From contig OY540812.1 of NCBI GenBank assembly GCA_961205875.1, positions 1,674,001 through 1,738,000 on the forward strand: a stretch of DNA of 64,000 bases, given 5' to 3'. Of this stretch, positions 55,035 through 64,000 are shown in pieces. The number at the start of each line of letters is the position of its first letter. The stretch's first letter is position 1. The notes beneath the pieces are model-generated. The model ran no database searches. It was not told the DNA's origin and saw only the letters and a list, made by a program, of their open reading frames with translations. The position numbers and the translations under genes are program-made. Source of the DNA: Sialis fuliginosa. Lineage: Eukaryota > Arthropoda > Insecta > Megaloptera > Sialidae.

Positions 55035-55770
55035 ATTTGAATTTAGTTGAATTTGTTTCCAAGGTAACATGAATTAGGGACGTATTAATTAATTCAATAG
55101 CTGTTTAGGTGGCACGTATAAAAATAAATATCCTTAAAGTTCAATTGAACTGCAAATGTAACAAGTCTTATCAAAACTAGTGAGATAATACTCGCAACGT
55201 TCACTTTTTAGACGATAATAGGTACAAAATTTCGAATATTTCTAAAACCGAGTAGCACCAAAATCAATAGGTCTGGAGTACTCGCTGAGACAAACATTTT
55301 CCCCAAAAATAATTCAAATCGGTGCATTTTACTTCCATGTTCTTAAAGAAATGGAAGTATTGTAATACCATAGAATTTTCTTTCGTTCACGATAACTACT
55401 GTAAAAATGCACCGATCTGAATTATTTTTGGGGAAAATGTTTGTCTCAGCGAGTACTCCAGACTTATTGATTTTGGTGCTAATCGGATTAGGGTTTTTGG
55501 AAATATTCGAAATTTTGTAACGTTTTTCGTCTAAAAAGTGAACATTATGAATATTATCTCACTGATTTTGATAAGACTTGGTACATTTGTAGTTTAATTG
55601 AACCTAAGGGACATTTATTAATTGTACGTGCCTAAACAGCCATTGAAGGGGTGAAAAACACCCTCAAAATTTTAATTTTAAATACTAATTAATACGTCAT
55701 TAATTCATGTTGTCTTGGAAACAAATTCAACTAAATTCAAATTGTCAAATTAGTTGTTCTACGAATGTGT
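55035..55770. repeat. Head-to-head TTCCATG-family repeats forming a palindrome
   Basis: 55054-55345 and 55370-55770 are inverted copies of the same family. They share GTCTGGAGTACTCGCTGAGA and its inverse, TTTCCCCAAAAATAATTCAA and its inverse, and TACGTCATTAATTCATGTTG. The hairpin GGAAGTATTG lies near the axis at about 55355. The CA-rich motif is missing from both halves. Confidence 0.85.
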
Positions 55771-55889
55771 ATTATATTTTTGACATAAGGACATTAGAAA
55801 ACTAATATTTATATACAGATGGCAATAGGTTATATAAACAAAATATATAAAAAAAAAATTATATTTAAAAAGATATGGTTCTCCATACC

Positions 55890-56056
55890 GATATTTACTG
55901 TAGTTATCAAGAACGAAAGAAAATTCTACACCCAGACACACGCACGAAATTAACTTTTCTTTAAGTTTTGAAGGTAGTACAATCAGAATCCGATCTTATC
56001 TCGGACACGATTTTTCGACGGTATTACAATACGTCCATTTCCTTCGGAACGTGGAA
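55890..56056. repeat. TTCCATG-family repeat, 3' part with A run
   Basis: From ACTGTAGTTATCAAGAACGA through CCAGACACACGCACGAAATT to CGTGGAAGTA, followed by 16 A. This copy shows most clearly that the family's 3' end is hairpin plus A-rich tail, which could point to a retroposed (SINE-like) origin. Confidence 0.75.
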
Positions 56057-56071
56057 GTAAAAAAAAAAAAA

Positions 56072-56549
56072 AAACCATAAAAAAATCTATTTTTATCTCC
56101 AACTTTTCGACTGTGTACCACGAGTTTTAATAAAAACCCATATTTACCATCGTCGCGGCCGGGGGGATGACTACATTTATCATCATCTTGCACAATCCGG
56201 GTGTGCGGAAGATGGAGATGGAGATGTCTCTTTATTCGCGACATCTGCCTGTCACCCACCCACCCAACTCGCCCACCCACCCGCCTCCTTCCACAGCTCG
56301 TGTCGATATTGTAGACGACGATGTCTTGATCGCAAATGCGCCGTTTTATAAATTGCACCTTGTCGATCTGTTGTACGACACTCTGGTGATGTCTGTGTGT
56401 GTCTGTCTGTGTGTGTGTGTGTGTATTTGATTGTCACCTGTCGAATCAGCTGCTACTTGATCTAGGGTATGTGTTTGTCTGTCTGGAATCGTCGGGATGC
56501 AGTGGCGGCATCTTGTTTTTATTTTTGAGGTAATAGCAGCATAAGGTAA
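56072..56549. other. Low-complexity and unique sequence
   Basis: CCACCCACC runs at 56253-56290 and a GT run at 56393-56427. The opposing frames at 55996-56358 (minus) and 56167-56430 (plus) span these simple repeats and are not credible genes. Confidence 0.5.
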
Positions 56550-56557
56550 TAGCAGAC

Positions 56558-57298
56558 AGCATTGACGATGCTAAAGAGTTAGCGATTAATGTAATTCGAC
56601 AGTTTCAGGAATGGTGTTTCTCAAACATCCTTATAGTTAATGTTGAAAAAACGTGTGTTGTGAATTTTCAATTAAAATATTGTAACTTATATGGACGATA
56701 ATGTTTTCAAACCCGCGTTAGTGGCCAAATTTTTAGGAATATATGTATATGGATGACACATTGAAATTCACAGCACACGTTGACGAATTATGTAAAAAAT
56801 TATGCAGGTGTTGTTATCAGATAAGAATATTGAAACAATATCTGGGAGAGCACCAGTTGATGGCTTACTATTACGCACATGTGTACTCTGCAATGAGGTA
56901 TGGTATCCTTCTGTGGGGAAGTACTTCAGAGGCTGGAAGAGTGTTTGTTATACAGAAAAAAATTTTAAGACTAATTTTTAATTATGATCAAAAAAAAATC
57001 ACTTAGAGGTATTTTTAAAACTAACAATTTATTAACTATTTATGGTATATATGCAACAGAATTATTAAAAAATATCAAAAGCAAAAAAGAAGAAAGGAAA
57101 AATGTAAATTATGACTTTAGAGGTAGAATCCAAGAGATATACCATAAAACTACCTTTTATGAAAGATCTCCAGATTATATGTATAACAAACTTATAAACA
57201 CTCTTCCTGACATATTAAAAACCTCAAAAACATACAAAATACATTTAAAGCAGTACTTCATAATGAAGGAACCATACAGCATTGCTGAGTGCTATTAG
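56558..57298 (+). pseudogene. Jockey-like reverse transcriptase, C-terminal half, frameshifted
   Basis: Three frames connect. The first reads ADSIDDAKELAINVIRQFQ then LIVNVEKTCVVNFQ and, with breaks, VAKFLGIYV. The second reads MDDTLKFTAHVDELCKKL then HVYSAMRYGILLWGSTSEAG and VIQKKILRLIFNYDQKK. The third reads SLRGIFKTNNLLTIYGIYAT and ends in a TAG at 57298. The order is that of the distal reverse-transcriptase and thumb region of Jockey/CR1-type non-LTR elements. The last shift sits in a run of 9 A near 56988. The 5' end is truncated. It is related to, but distinct from, the fragment at 15048. Confidence 0.88.
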
Positions 57299-57394
57299 CT
57301 TAATTATTTTATATTGCAGTAAAAAAAAAAAAAAAATTATATATTATGTATATATTTTTATTATTTATGTTTAGATAAATGACCATTTTATATT
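57299..57394 (+). mobile_element. 3' UTR of the Jockey-like element
   Basis: AT-rich sequence after the stop, with a run of 15 A near 57320-57336, leading into the palindrome. Whether the tail ends at the A run or continues to the TTA repeat at 57903 is unclear. Confidence 0.55.
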
Positions 57395-57820
57395 ATTTTG
57401 ATGATTGTATTTATATGGGATAAAGGTCAAAATAAATATATTTTATATTTGTAGTAGAAGCATAAAAAATTAGCGCTTTATTATATTTTTTTTTGGAATA
57501 TTTAAAATTTCATTCCTTCCTCAGTGCTTACATCATTAGTAATAATACATTTGTATTTAAAGCTAAAAAATTAGAAATAACAATATAATTGAATGTTTAA
57601 AAATAATAAATTTTTTAAACATTCAATTATATTGTTATTTCTAATTTTTTAGCTTTAAATACAAATGTATTATTACTAATGATGTAAGCACTGAGGAAGG
57701 AATGAAATTTTAAATATTCCAAAAAAAAATATAATAAAGCGCTAATTTTTTATGCTTCTACTACAAATATAAAATATATTTATTTTGACCTTTATCCCAT
57801 ATAAATACAATCATCAAAAT
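57395..57820. repeat. 426-bp perfect-looking palindrome
   Basis: Arms of about 209 bp (57395-57603 and 57612-57820) match base for base as far as I could read, with a spacer of only about 8 nt. Outer ends read ATTTTGATGATTGTATTTAT. The interior includes AGCGCTTTATTATATTTTTT and GCACTGAGGAAGGAATGAAA on either strand. It could be a recent foldback, a retroelement inverted during insertion, or an assembly artefact. Confidence 0.9.
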
Positions 57821-58329
57821 TTATTATTTATGTACATATATTGTATACCACATATTGACGTTTTGTATACCTAACCAATGGTCGAACATAACAAATAAAA
57901 TTTATTATTATTATTATTATTACTTCTTTAGATGCCCCACGTGAGAAGCCATAGTCGCCAAATACCGTCCAATTTTTTAAAATCATGTATTTTTAGAGAT
58001 CCAGGCTTTAAATTTTGAAATAAAAAACTTCGTGAGTGGATTCATTTTGGCGTAACCTACAAGTTTTTTATCTTCGAAAATTCTGAGAATTGGGGCGTTT
58101 TTGATGTGGCATTCGTCAAACATGTCAATTTTACGATAGTTGTAGGAAATTTACGAATAACCCTTTCTTTTTTACTTGAATTACAAGATTTTATAAGGGA
58201 AATATATTGACCTACAAAAATATTGGGGCATTTAGTGAGACCTACACCCTCAACATGTCAAATTCATTTATAAATAACCGGCTGATTTTTTCACAATAGG
58301 CATGATCCCTAATTTTTAAAAACTATTGG
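57821..58329. other. Short TTA microsatellite, then unassigned
   Basis: AATAAAATTTATTATTATTA begins a run of TTA/ATT units at 57899-57923 that resembles the 3' tail of a non-LTR element; it may belong to the Jockey-like copy split by the palindrome. The rest is unassigned. Confidence 0.5.
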
Positions 58330-58622
58330 AAGCAAATAAGGCCCACCTTAATTAAAATTGCTATATTTCAGGTAATACGTAATTTATATTAAAAAGTCTA
58401 TGTTAATGGTAAACTTTGGTTTATTATTAATCTAAAGAAGTATGAAAATCAACTTTTCTTAAATGATTTTTTCATTTTTAAGACATCTTGAAAAAAAGTA
58501 ACTTTGGGCCTTATTAAACTATGGTGGTATAATAAGGCCACTTAACTTTCAGATAATTATAATGTTATTTTGTATGGGAACTATGTTTTAATCAACATTT
58601 GGCGTAATGTTTGCTTAATTAC
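58330..58622. repeat. Dispersed repeat, inverse copy of 53120-53445
   Basis: GGCCCACCTTAATTAAAATT, TTGGTTTATTATTAATCTAA, TCAACATTTGGCGTAATGTT and the following GCTTAATTA mirror the first copy. The two copies are in opposite orientation about 5 kb apart. Confidence 0.8.
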
Positions 58623-59439
58623 AGCTAATAAATAAACAATTAATAATTTTATTTTAACGTGCCAATGCTGCATCTATAGCAGCTGCTAAACTCTCGCCAG
58701 ACCACGTTATTTCTTCGTTGTAGATGTTTTTTTTTTATAGAACTATTAGTAAATAAAACAAAATATGTGATCATAAATTGTAATAACTAATAAAAAGTCC
58801 AATCTTAAATTTGGTAGGCCATATTATCCTTAAGGTACTACGGTATATTTTAAACTTAAAAACAATAGAAATCTTATGTATTTTTGCCCACTCCTTCGTT
58901 GTATTTGGGGAGGTAAGATTTGATGGGAGGTTGCTAATGGGTCGAGCATAGCAGTGTAATATTGTAGAGAACGTACATGTAGGTAAAAGTTTTGTTATTA
59001 TTAATGATAGTAACGAAATTCTGTATTGTAATCGAGCGGTCTGAACTTTTTAGATTATTAATATATCAAACATTTATTGTTCTGTTGAATTCTGCGAAAT
59101 AGAAATACGGCGATAGAACCTTTATGTTGAATTACAAGGGAAATTGAGTATTGATCGTATTGTATATATATGTATATATACATACATTTATATGCATAGA
59201 CAGTTCGATTTTATATTTAATGTGTGTGGGCAAATTGGTTAAAAATATTATATTGATTTTCATTAAAATTATTTTATTCCTGGGTGTGTCGAGCTCCTAA
59301 AATATATGTAGTTAGTAGAGGAAATGTATATATATCTCCACTATATCTCACACAAATGTCGTAGAATTACGTGTTTCCGGTGCAATCAAATATGTCAAAC
59401 CTTGAAACCTTGTATCTCCAAAACTAATAATCGTATATC
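58623..59439. other. No recognised gene
   Basis: AT-rich with TATATA-type runs near 59160-59200. No repeat was matched elsewhere in the window. Confidence 0.45.
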
Positions 59440-59570
59440 TACATATATATATATATATAAAGCTGAACATCTCTCTGTCTGTCTGTCTGTCTGTCCGTTT
59501 GTGCCTTTATCACTCGAGAACCACTTATCCGATTTATGTGGTTTCTTTTTTAATTCATAAGTACGTTCTC
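59440..59570. repeat. CTGT-rich dispersed repeat
   Basis: ATATATAAAGCTGAACATCT, CTGTCTGTCTGTCTGTCTGT and TATCACTCGAGAACCACTTA match 33181-33260. The start of many insect repeats reads this way; the element class is unknown. Confidence 0.65.
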
Positions 59571-59639
59571 TGGCCAGGTTATAGGCTATATTTGTGACTT
59601 ATGATCTGCAAAACATTAATCCTTATCGAAATAAATTAT

Positions 59640-59880
59640 TTCATCGTCATTAGTACTTAATAGTAGAATATAAATTATAGATAAAAGCATTTTCTATAAC
59701 TTTAATCTTAAACATTTTTTTCTACTGCGCATCGTTTCAAAAATAATTCGAAAAATTCAAAAATCGCCATCAGTAAACATCCGTTTCCGGTTTAGTAATG
59801 GTTTTCAAAAATTGGAAGTGCACATCTAGATTATACAAGAACCTTAAGTTTAAAATTTCATGTCTGTAAGTCTTGCCGTT
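59640..59880. repeat. Dispersed repeat, inverse of 48510-48840
   Basis: TAAACATCCGTTTCCGGTTT, AAGTGCACATCTAGATTATA and ACAAGAACCTTAAGTTTAAA mirror the copy at 48510-48600. The TTCTACTGCGCATCGTTTCA stretch is also shared, with changes. Confidence 0.7.
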
Positions 59881-59956
59881 TTGGCTGTAGAGCGCGTAAT
59901 TCCGTTAAAATCTCGAGTTCGAATTTTTTCATAATTACTGTACAGTACATTTCATT

Positions 59957-60252
59957 AGGGTGTCCACTTTCTGGAAAGTCAGGGAAGCCTAAAGTGGTCA
60001 GGGAAAGTCAGGGAATTTATTTAAAATTCTGAAAAGTCAGGGAATTTATTAATTTTTTTTTTAGAAAGTCAGTGAAAAAAAGAAAAAGTTATTGAACTGA
60101 AAGTAAGTACAAGTGTAAAATTTTCAAGTTATGACCAAAAAAAAAAAAAAGTCTTCAAATATTATTTCTGCACATTCTTACTCCGGGGTCCCCCGAGTCA
60201 GGGAATTTTGAATCTGTGGTCAGGGAATTTTATTTCCAAAAACCAGTGGATG
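59957..60252. mobile_element. AGTCAGGG MITE, copy 3
   Basis: AGGGTGTCCACTTTCTGGAA opens it and CCAGTGGATG closes it; the right end has lost the ACACCCTG terminus. The interior AAGTCAGGGAATTTATT is repeated, as in the copies at 8246 and 42704. Confidence 0.75.
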
Positions 60253-60823
60253 TATAAAAAAGTATAAACAGTTGCTACTGTGCCCCTAGTCTTTTCTAAT
60301 TAAAAATGAAACATATTTTAAAAAATGCATACTGAACGTGATTTTTTTTATAGAGACGTCATGACTAAACCCTTTGCAGTATGATTCACAGCTCGTTGAA
60401 ATTATTCATTGATCGTACAAAGGTAAATAAATAAGGGAAATCCCCCCCGCCGTTATCATCATCAGGTGATGTTATAATAGCATTATGCGATGAATCTACT
60501 ATTAATTATCATATTAAAACTCTACACAAAACCCTTTCAGCACCCTCTACACCCCCCCCCCCCCACACACACGCACGCAAATAGCCACAATCAACATTTA
60601 CTACGATCAAACAAATGCAGCATACTACCCCCCCCCCCTTGTACCCCCTCTACCCCTCACGGTTATTTGAAAGCGTAAATACGCATCAATCATTTAATAG
60701 TCACACTGTATAAATAAACAGTGGGGGGGGGATGGGGTACCCTATTTTCGATGTCAATTCACACGAATGTAAATTGCTTTTCGACGAAACTATGAAATAT
60801 TTTAATATCTATTTTGTTGTCTA
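60253..60823. other. C-tract and low-complexity region
   Basis: C runs lie at about 60550-60563 and 60626-60638, CA runs at 60563-60580 and a G run at about 60723-60731. The 62-codon frame at 60490 reads through these runs and is not a gene. Confidence 0.55.
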
Positions 60824-62217
60824 CAGTGTAACTTCGTTTGAGTGGAACGGATCAAAAATTCGTTATAAAGACAGGAAATAAGTTAGAAAATAAAAAAAAT
60901 TACTAGGAAAATGTTTTTTTATAAATGTAAAATCATAATTTAATTATAATATAAAATAAGGAATTACATAGGTACATTAAGTATAGATATTAGGACTCGT
61001 TTATTCCAAGTCTCGTTTATTTGAAATGCCGAGTTTCGTTTATTCGTAATTTTTTCTCCTTCACTTCCCAAAAAATCTAAAAACTAAGGCTAGATTTAAG
61101 AAGTGTCATTTTCAAAGGACCATTATGCAAAAGTATACCATTAAAAAAAAAAAATTAAGTAGAGTCGAGCGGGGTAAATATGAAACACCAAAAAAATGGG
61201 GTAAAAGTGAAACAAGCTTGCAACTAAAAAACTAATTTGTTTATAGGAGAATTATAAAAACTGATATCATCATTAAAGGTTTGTTAAAACGTCATGTGTC
61301 ACCCCTACAGATTTCCCTGTTAGTCGATGTCAAAACGTGTGAATTAAATTTTAATTCTTTGCACATAACTTTCTGTATAGCTCAGATATTAATTAAAGTT
61401 ACAATTTCACATTGATATGCCACAAAGAAGATAAATCAAAGTTGCCAAAGTAGCTTTTCTTTTAATTTTTCGAGAAATATTTTCCATTAGAGGCCTGTTT
61501 CACTTTTTCCCAAATTAGAGGTTAAAAATTAAACACACTTTTTTGATTTTTAAAGTCCGTGTTGTATCGTACAGTTCAAATGACGTAAGTATTTAAAATG
61601 GTTATTCATAAGCGCATCTAGTAGAAAAAAAATTAAAGTATGAATTTGTATCGTTAATAGGGTGACCAGATTTTAGTTTTGGTAAACCCTGAGATGTAAA
61701 TGAAGACCTATTTTTAATTTTTATTTTCATAAAATTTGTTACCATAATCTGCACTGTTATGTCCCCTGCTCTATTATCCTTTTATTTTGTTCATGTTTTT
61801 TCTCCAGTAATGGCAAAGGCACGCTAAAGATTACAAAATGATAAATTCTAGGACAAAATATATAATAGAAAGAATCTTCAAATTTGAAACAATGTAAAGC
61901 AGTCGCTATGATAATATAATAATTAATAAATAAATTATACTAATAATTAGTTTAAATGTCCACCATTTTGACACCTATTGGCCTCATGTCATCAAATCAC
62001 GCTGTAAGACAGTTAAATGTATATAGATTAATATTCAGAAATGGTAGTATGTAATCAAATATCAACACATATTTCTAATTCAGTACATTTAAATAAAAAT
62101 TTGCCATTACTGGGGTCATATCCAAGACTGGTGCCAGTACCTTATTAATTTATGTGTCGGGGTTCGGGACCATGGCAAAATCGCGTTATACGGGAACGTT
62201 ATATCGAGGTTTCACTG
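60824..62217. mobile_element. Degenerate pogo/Tigger-like element
   Basis: CAGTGTAACTTCGTTTGAGT at the left and TATATCGAGGTTTCACTG at the right fit the CAGT..AACCTCG ends of pogo/Tigger elements, with TA outside each (60822-60823, 62218-62219). The 1394-bp body holds other repeats, including 61004-61070 (matches 1066-1130), 61198-61290 (matches 19306-19402) and 61780-62150 (inverse of 52246-52640). No transposase frame survives. Confidence 0.55.
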
Positions 62218-62221
62218 TAGT

Positions 62222-62640
62222 TTGAGCGACCCCGAATATGTTGTTTAGTTTTGTGGAATCGCGTTGTTCAGAGAGGAATGAATAGCTTCCAGGTATAAAT
62301 ATAAATATATCTGTGCAAGTTTAGCGTTCAAATTGTATGTATGCATGTATTTTGCGATTGAAATTTATTATTACCCGAGTTGATGCGTTGTTGAATTAAT
62401 TAAATACGAATACAAACCAGTCAATATTTAGTTATCGAATTGTGGATTGCAATATATTATATGTATGTATTGTTAATCGGTATTAATTTCCATTTGTTGT
62501 TATTAGTTTTTAATAATGTTTTACATATAAAATGGAACGTGCATATTCAGTGGGTGTTGTCCGAGGTTAATATCTGTATAATTGTATTTGATATGAGCTA
62601 ATTCAGAAGCTAGAGAAACTAACTTACGCGATTTAAAAAA
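62222..62640. other. No recognised gene
   Basis: AT-rich unassigned sequence with TATGTATGT-type runs at 62336-62350 and 62460-62470. Confidence 0.4.
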
Positions 62641-62642
62641 AA

Positions 62643-63345
62643 GTGTTTTTACTTCCATGTTCTGAAAGAAACGGTTCGGGGTGTTTCAAAATAACTGATA
62701 ATAAAAAAACTTTATAGGAAAAAATAAAACCGAAATCCTGAAAATACTGAAAAATAAATAATAATTTCATTTAAGTTTTTAAAATTAGTGTCAAGCCAGT
62801 AAAAAAAGTTCTAAGAAAGAAAAAATAAAACCGACTTCAAAAACTGTTTTTACTTCCATGTTCTGAAAGAAATGGAAGTATTGTAATACCATCGAAAAAT
62901 CGTGTCCGAGATAATGACAGATTCTGATTGTACTAACTTCAAAACTTAAAGAAGAGTTAATTTCCGCATGGCGGCTGTGCGTGTGTCTGTGTGTCTGTGC
63001 GGATGTAGAATTTTCTTTCGTTCACGATAACTACTGTAAAAATGCACCGATCTGAATTATTTTTGGAGAAAATGTTTGTCTCGGTGAGTACTCCAGACCT
63101 ATTGATTTTGGTGCTAATCGGATTAGGGGTTTTGGAAATATTCGAAATTTTGTAACTTTTTTGCGAGTATTATCTCACTAATTTTGATAAGACTTGGTAC
63201 ATTTGAAGTTCAATTGAACCTAAGGTACATTTATTATTTGTACGTGCCCCTAAACAGTCATTGAAGGGGTGAAAAAAACCCTCAAAATTTTAATTTTAAA
63301 TACTAATTAATACGTCATTAATTCATGTTGCCTAGAAAAAAAACT
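62643..63345. repeat. TTCCATG-family repeats, partial then full, same orientation
   Basis: A 30-bp stub (TTTTTACTTCCATGTTCTGA, 62646-62672) is followed at 62846 by a near-complete copy running through GTCTGTGCGGATGTAGAATT and TGTTTGTCTCGGTGAGTACT to TTCATGTTGCCTAG at 63340. Both are preceded by, or separated by, AAAACCGACTTCAAAAAC-type strings, which also occur at 63360. Confidence 0.8.
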
Positions 63346-63697
63346 TTAAAAAAATAAATAAAACCGACTTTAAAAACACGTCAAAATATAAATATGAATT
63401 AATTTAAGTTAAAACTTGTCGAACATAAAAACGGTTTAATAGCTAATAAATTACAAAAATAATTGCAGGGGAGAATCAATTATTATTATTATTTCAAGTC
63501 TTGAGCTGCAGTAAGTAATATGTAGTAATACCTTTATAGCAAATTAGTATTGAGTAAGTTAATAATAAATATACCACACACAAGTATGAATATTGATAAC
63601 TGTTGCATTTGTTTACATGCAAAGCGAACATTTGCACGAATTGGTGAGGAGGGGGTGATTTCAGAACAGGGCTGGATTTGTAAAAATAAAGTTTTTC
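63346..63697. other. No recognised gene
   Basis: AT-rich. Opposing frames at 63534-63743 (minus) and 63550-63801 (plus) run into the MITE and are not recognised. Confidence 0.4.
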
Positions 63698-63700
63698 TTA

Positions 63701-64000
63701 TGTCCGGTATTATAAAGGAGCTAGCAAATGTACTAACTTTCAAATGGGGTATTAATTCTGTAATTGTATCTATGGATTACTTATGGAATTTAGAGCAGTG
63801 ATACTTCAACTTATTGTAACACAGTTGGCAACTCTGACCGTACAAAATAATTTTCATAATATCGCCATTGTTTTAATACCGTTGGTGTTTACACGAAAAT
63901 TGTCACACTTCACGAAACTTCAAGAGAACTGTCAGATAGTTTTGATACCTCATTTGAAAGTGCTTACTAGCTAGTAAATTTCGCTAGCTCGTTTATAATA
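63701..64000. mobile_element. TGTCCGG MITE, cut by the window end
   Basis: TGTCCGGTATTATAAAGGAG follows TTA at 63698-63700. The copy continues through AATTTAGAGCAGTGATACTT and CATAATATCGCC to GCTAGCTCGTTTATAATA at the last base, where CCGGACA plus TTA would be expected a few bases further on. It is likely near full length. Confidence 0.85.

Noticed and set aside
55996-56358. 120-codon minus-strand frame
   Set aside because: It spans a TTCCATG repeat end, an A run and CCCACC repeats, so it is a composite of repeats rather than a gene.

Overview
The window looks like repeat-dense, AT-rich DNA from an arthropod, most likely an insect nuclear genome. The reasons are: no bacterial-type gene layout; mariner, Jockey-like and Penelope-like remnants; many short non-autonomous DNA transposons with target-site duplications (TSDs); and short AACCT/TTAGG strings such as those near 40955 and 53987, which resemble the insect telomere unit. 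I find no complete host protein-coding gene, no rRNA or tRNA gene and no CRISPR array. Most short open frames in the window are chance or repeat-derived. The species cannot be named from this sequence alone.

Layout. 0-4.5 kb: a long inverted-repeat element (1211-3780) split by a 1.7-kb insertion with Transib-type ends. 4.4-32.5 kb: five copies of one PIF/Harbinger-like MITE with GGCGGC ends and TAA TSDs. Between them lie a 255-bp tandem array (11.9-13.1 kb), a hAT-like MITE with an exact 8-bp TSD (13.4 kb), a TTAA-flanked piggyBac-like MITE (14.25-15.0 kb), a Jockey-like 3' end (15.05-15.66 kb), a 1.69-kb near-perfect hairpin element (17.4-19.1 kb), a 160-bp satellite array (19.4-20.2 kb) and a triplicated 308-bp unit with a conserved open frame (24.9-25.8 kb). 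33-47 kb: more foldback elements, a candidate 40-nt exon (37.0 kb), a CAGTGGCG-bounded element filled with tandem units (38.2-39.2 kb), a long-arm element with a 9-bp TSD (43.9 kb), and a composite region holding more of the 160-bp satellite (44.9-46.4 kb). 47-64 kb: a mariner 5' fragment (49.7-50.2 kb), a Penelope GIY-YIG remnant (54.0-54.4 kb), head-to-head repeats (55.0-55.8 kb), a frameshifted Jockey-like reverse transcriptase (56.6-57.3 kb) ending beside a perfect palindrome, and a degenerate pogo/Tigger-like element (60.8-62.2 kb).

How it fits together. The window is probably intergenic or lies inside large introns. It is a mosaic of mostly dead or non-autonomous elements mobilised by several transposase superfamilies. 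The only recognisable element-encoded proteins are truncated or frameshifted. Intact boundaries are common: matched TSDs of 2, 3, 4, 5, 8 and 9 bp can be read directly, and two insertions have a matching empty site elsewhere in the window. Less repetitive, CpG-richer stretches (about 600-900, 7720-8080, 13750-14150, 46440-46990 and 51540-51900) are the best places to look for host regulatory DNA.

Limits. Everything was read by eye. Repeat boundaries without TSDs are good to about 10-30 bp. Superfamily names for elements without a transposase rest only on TSD length and terminal motifs.
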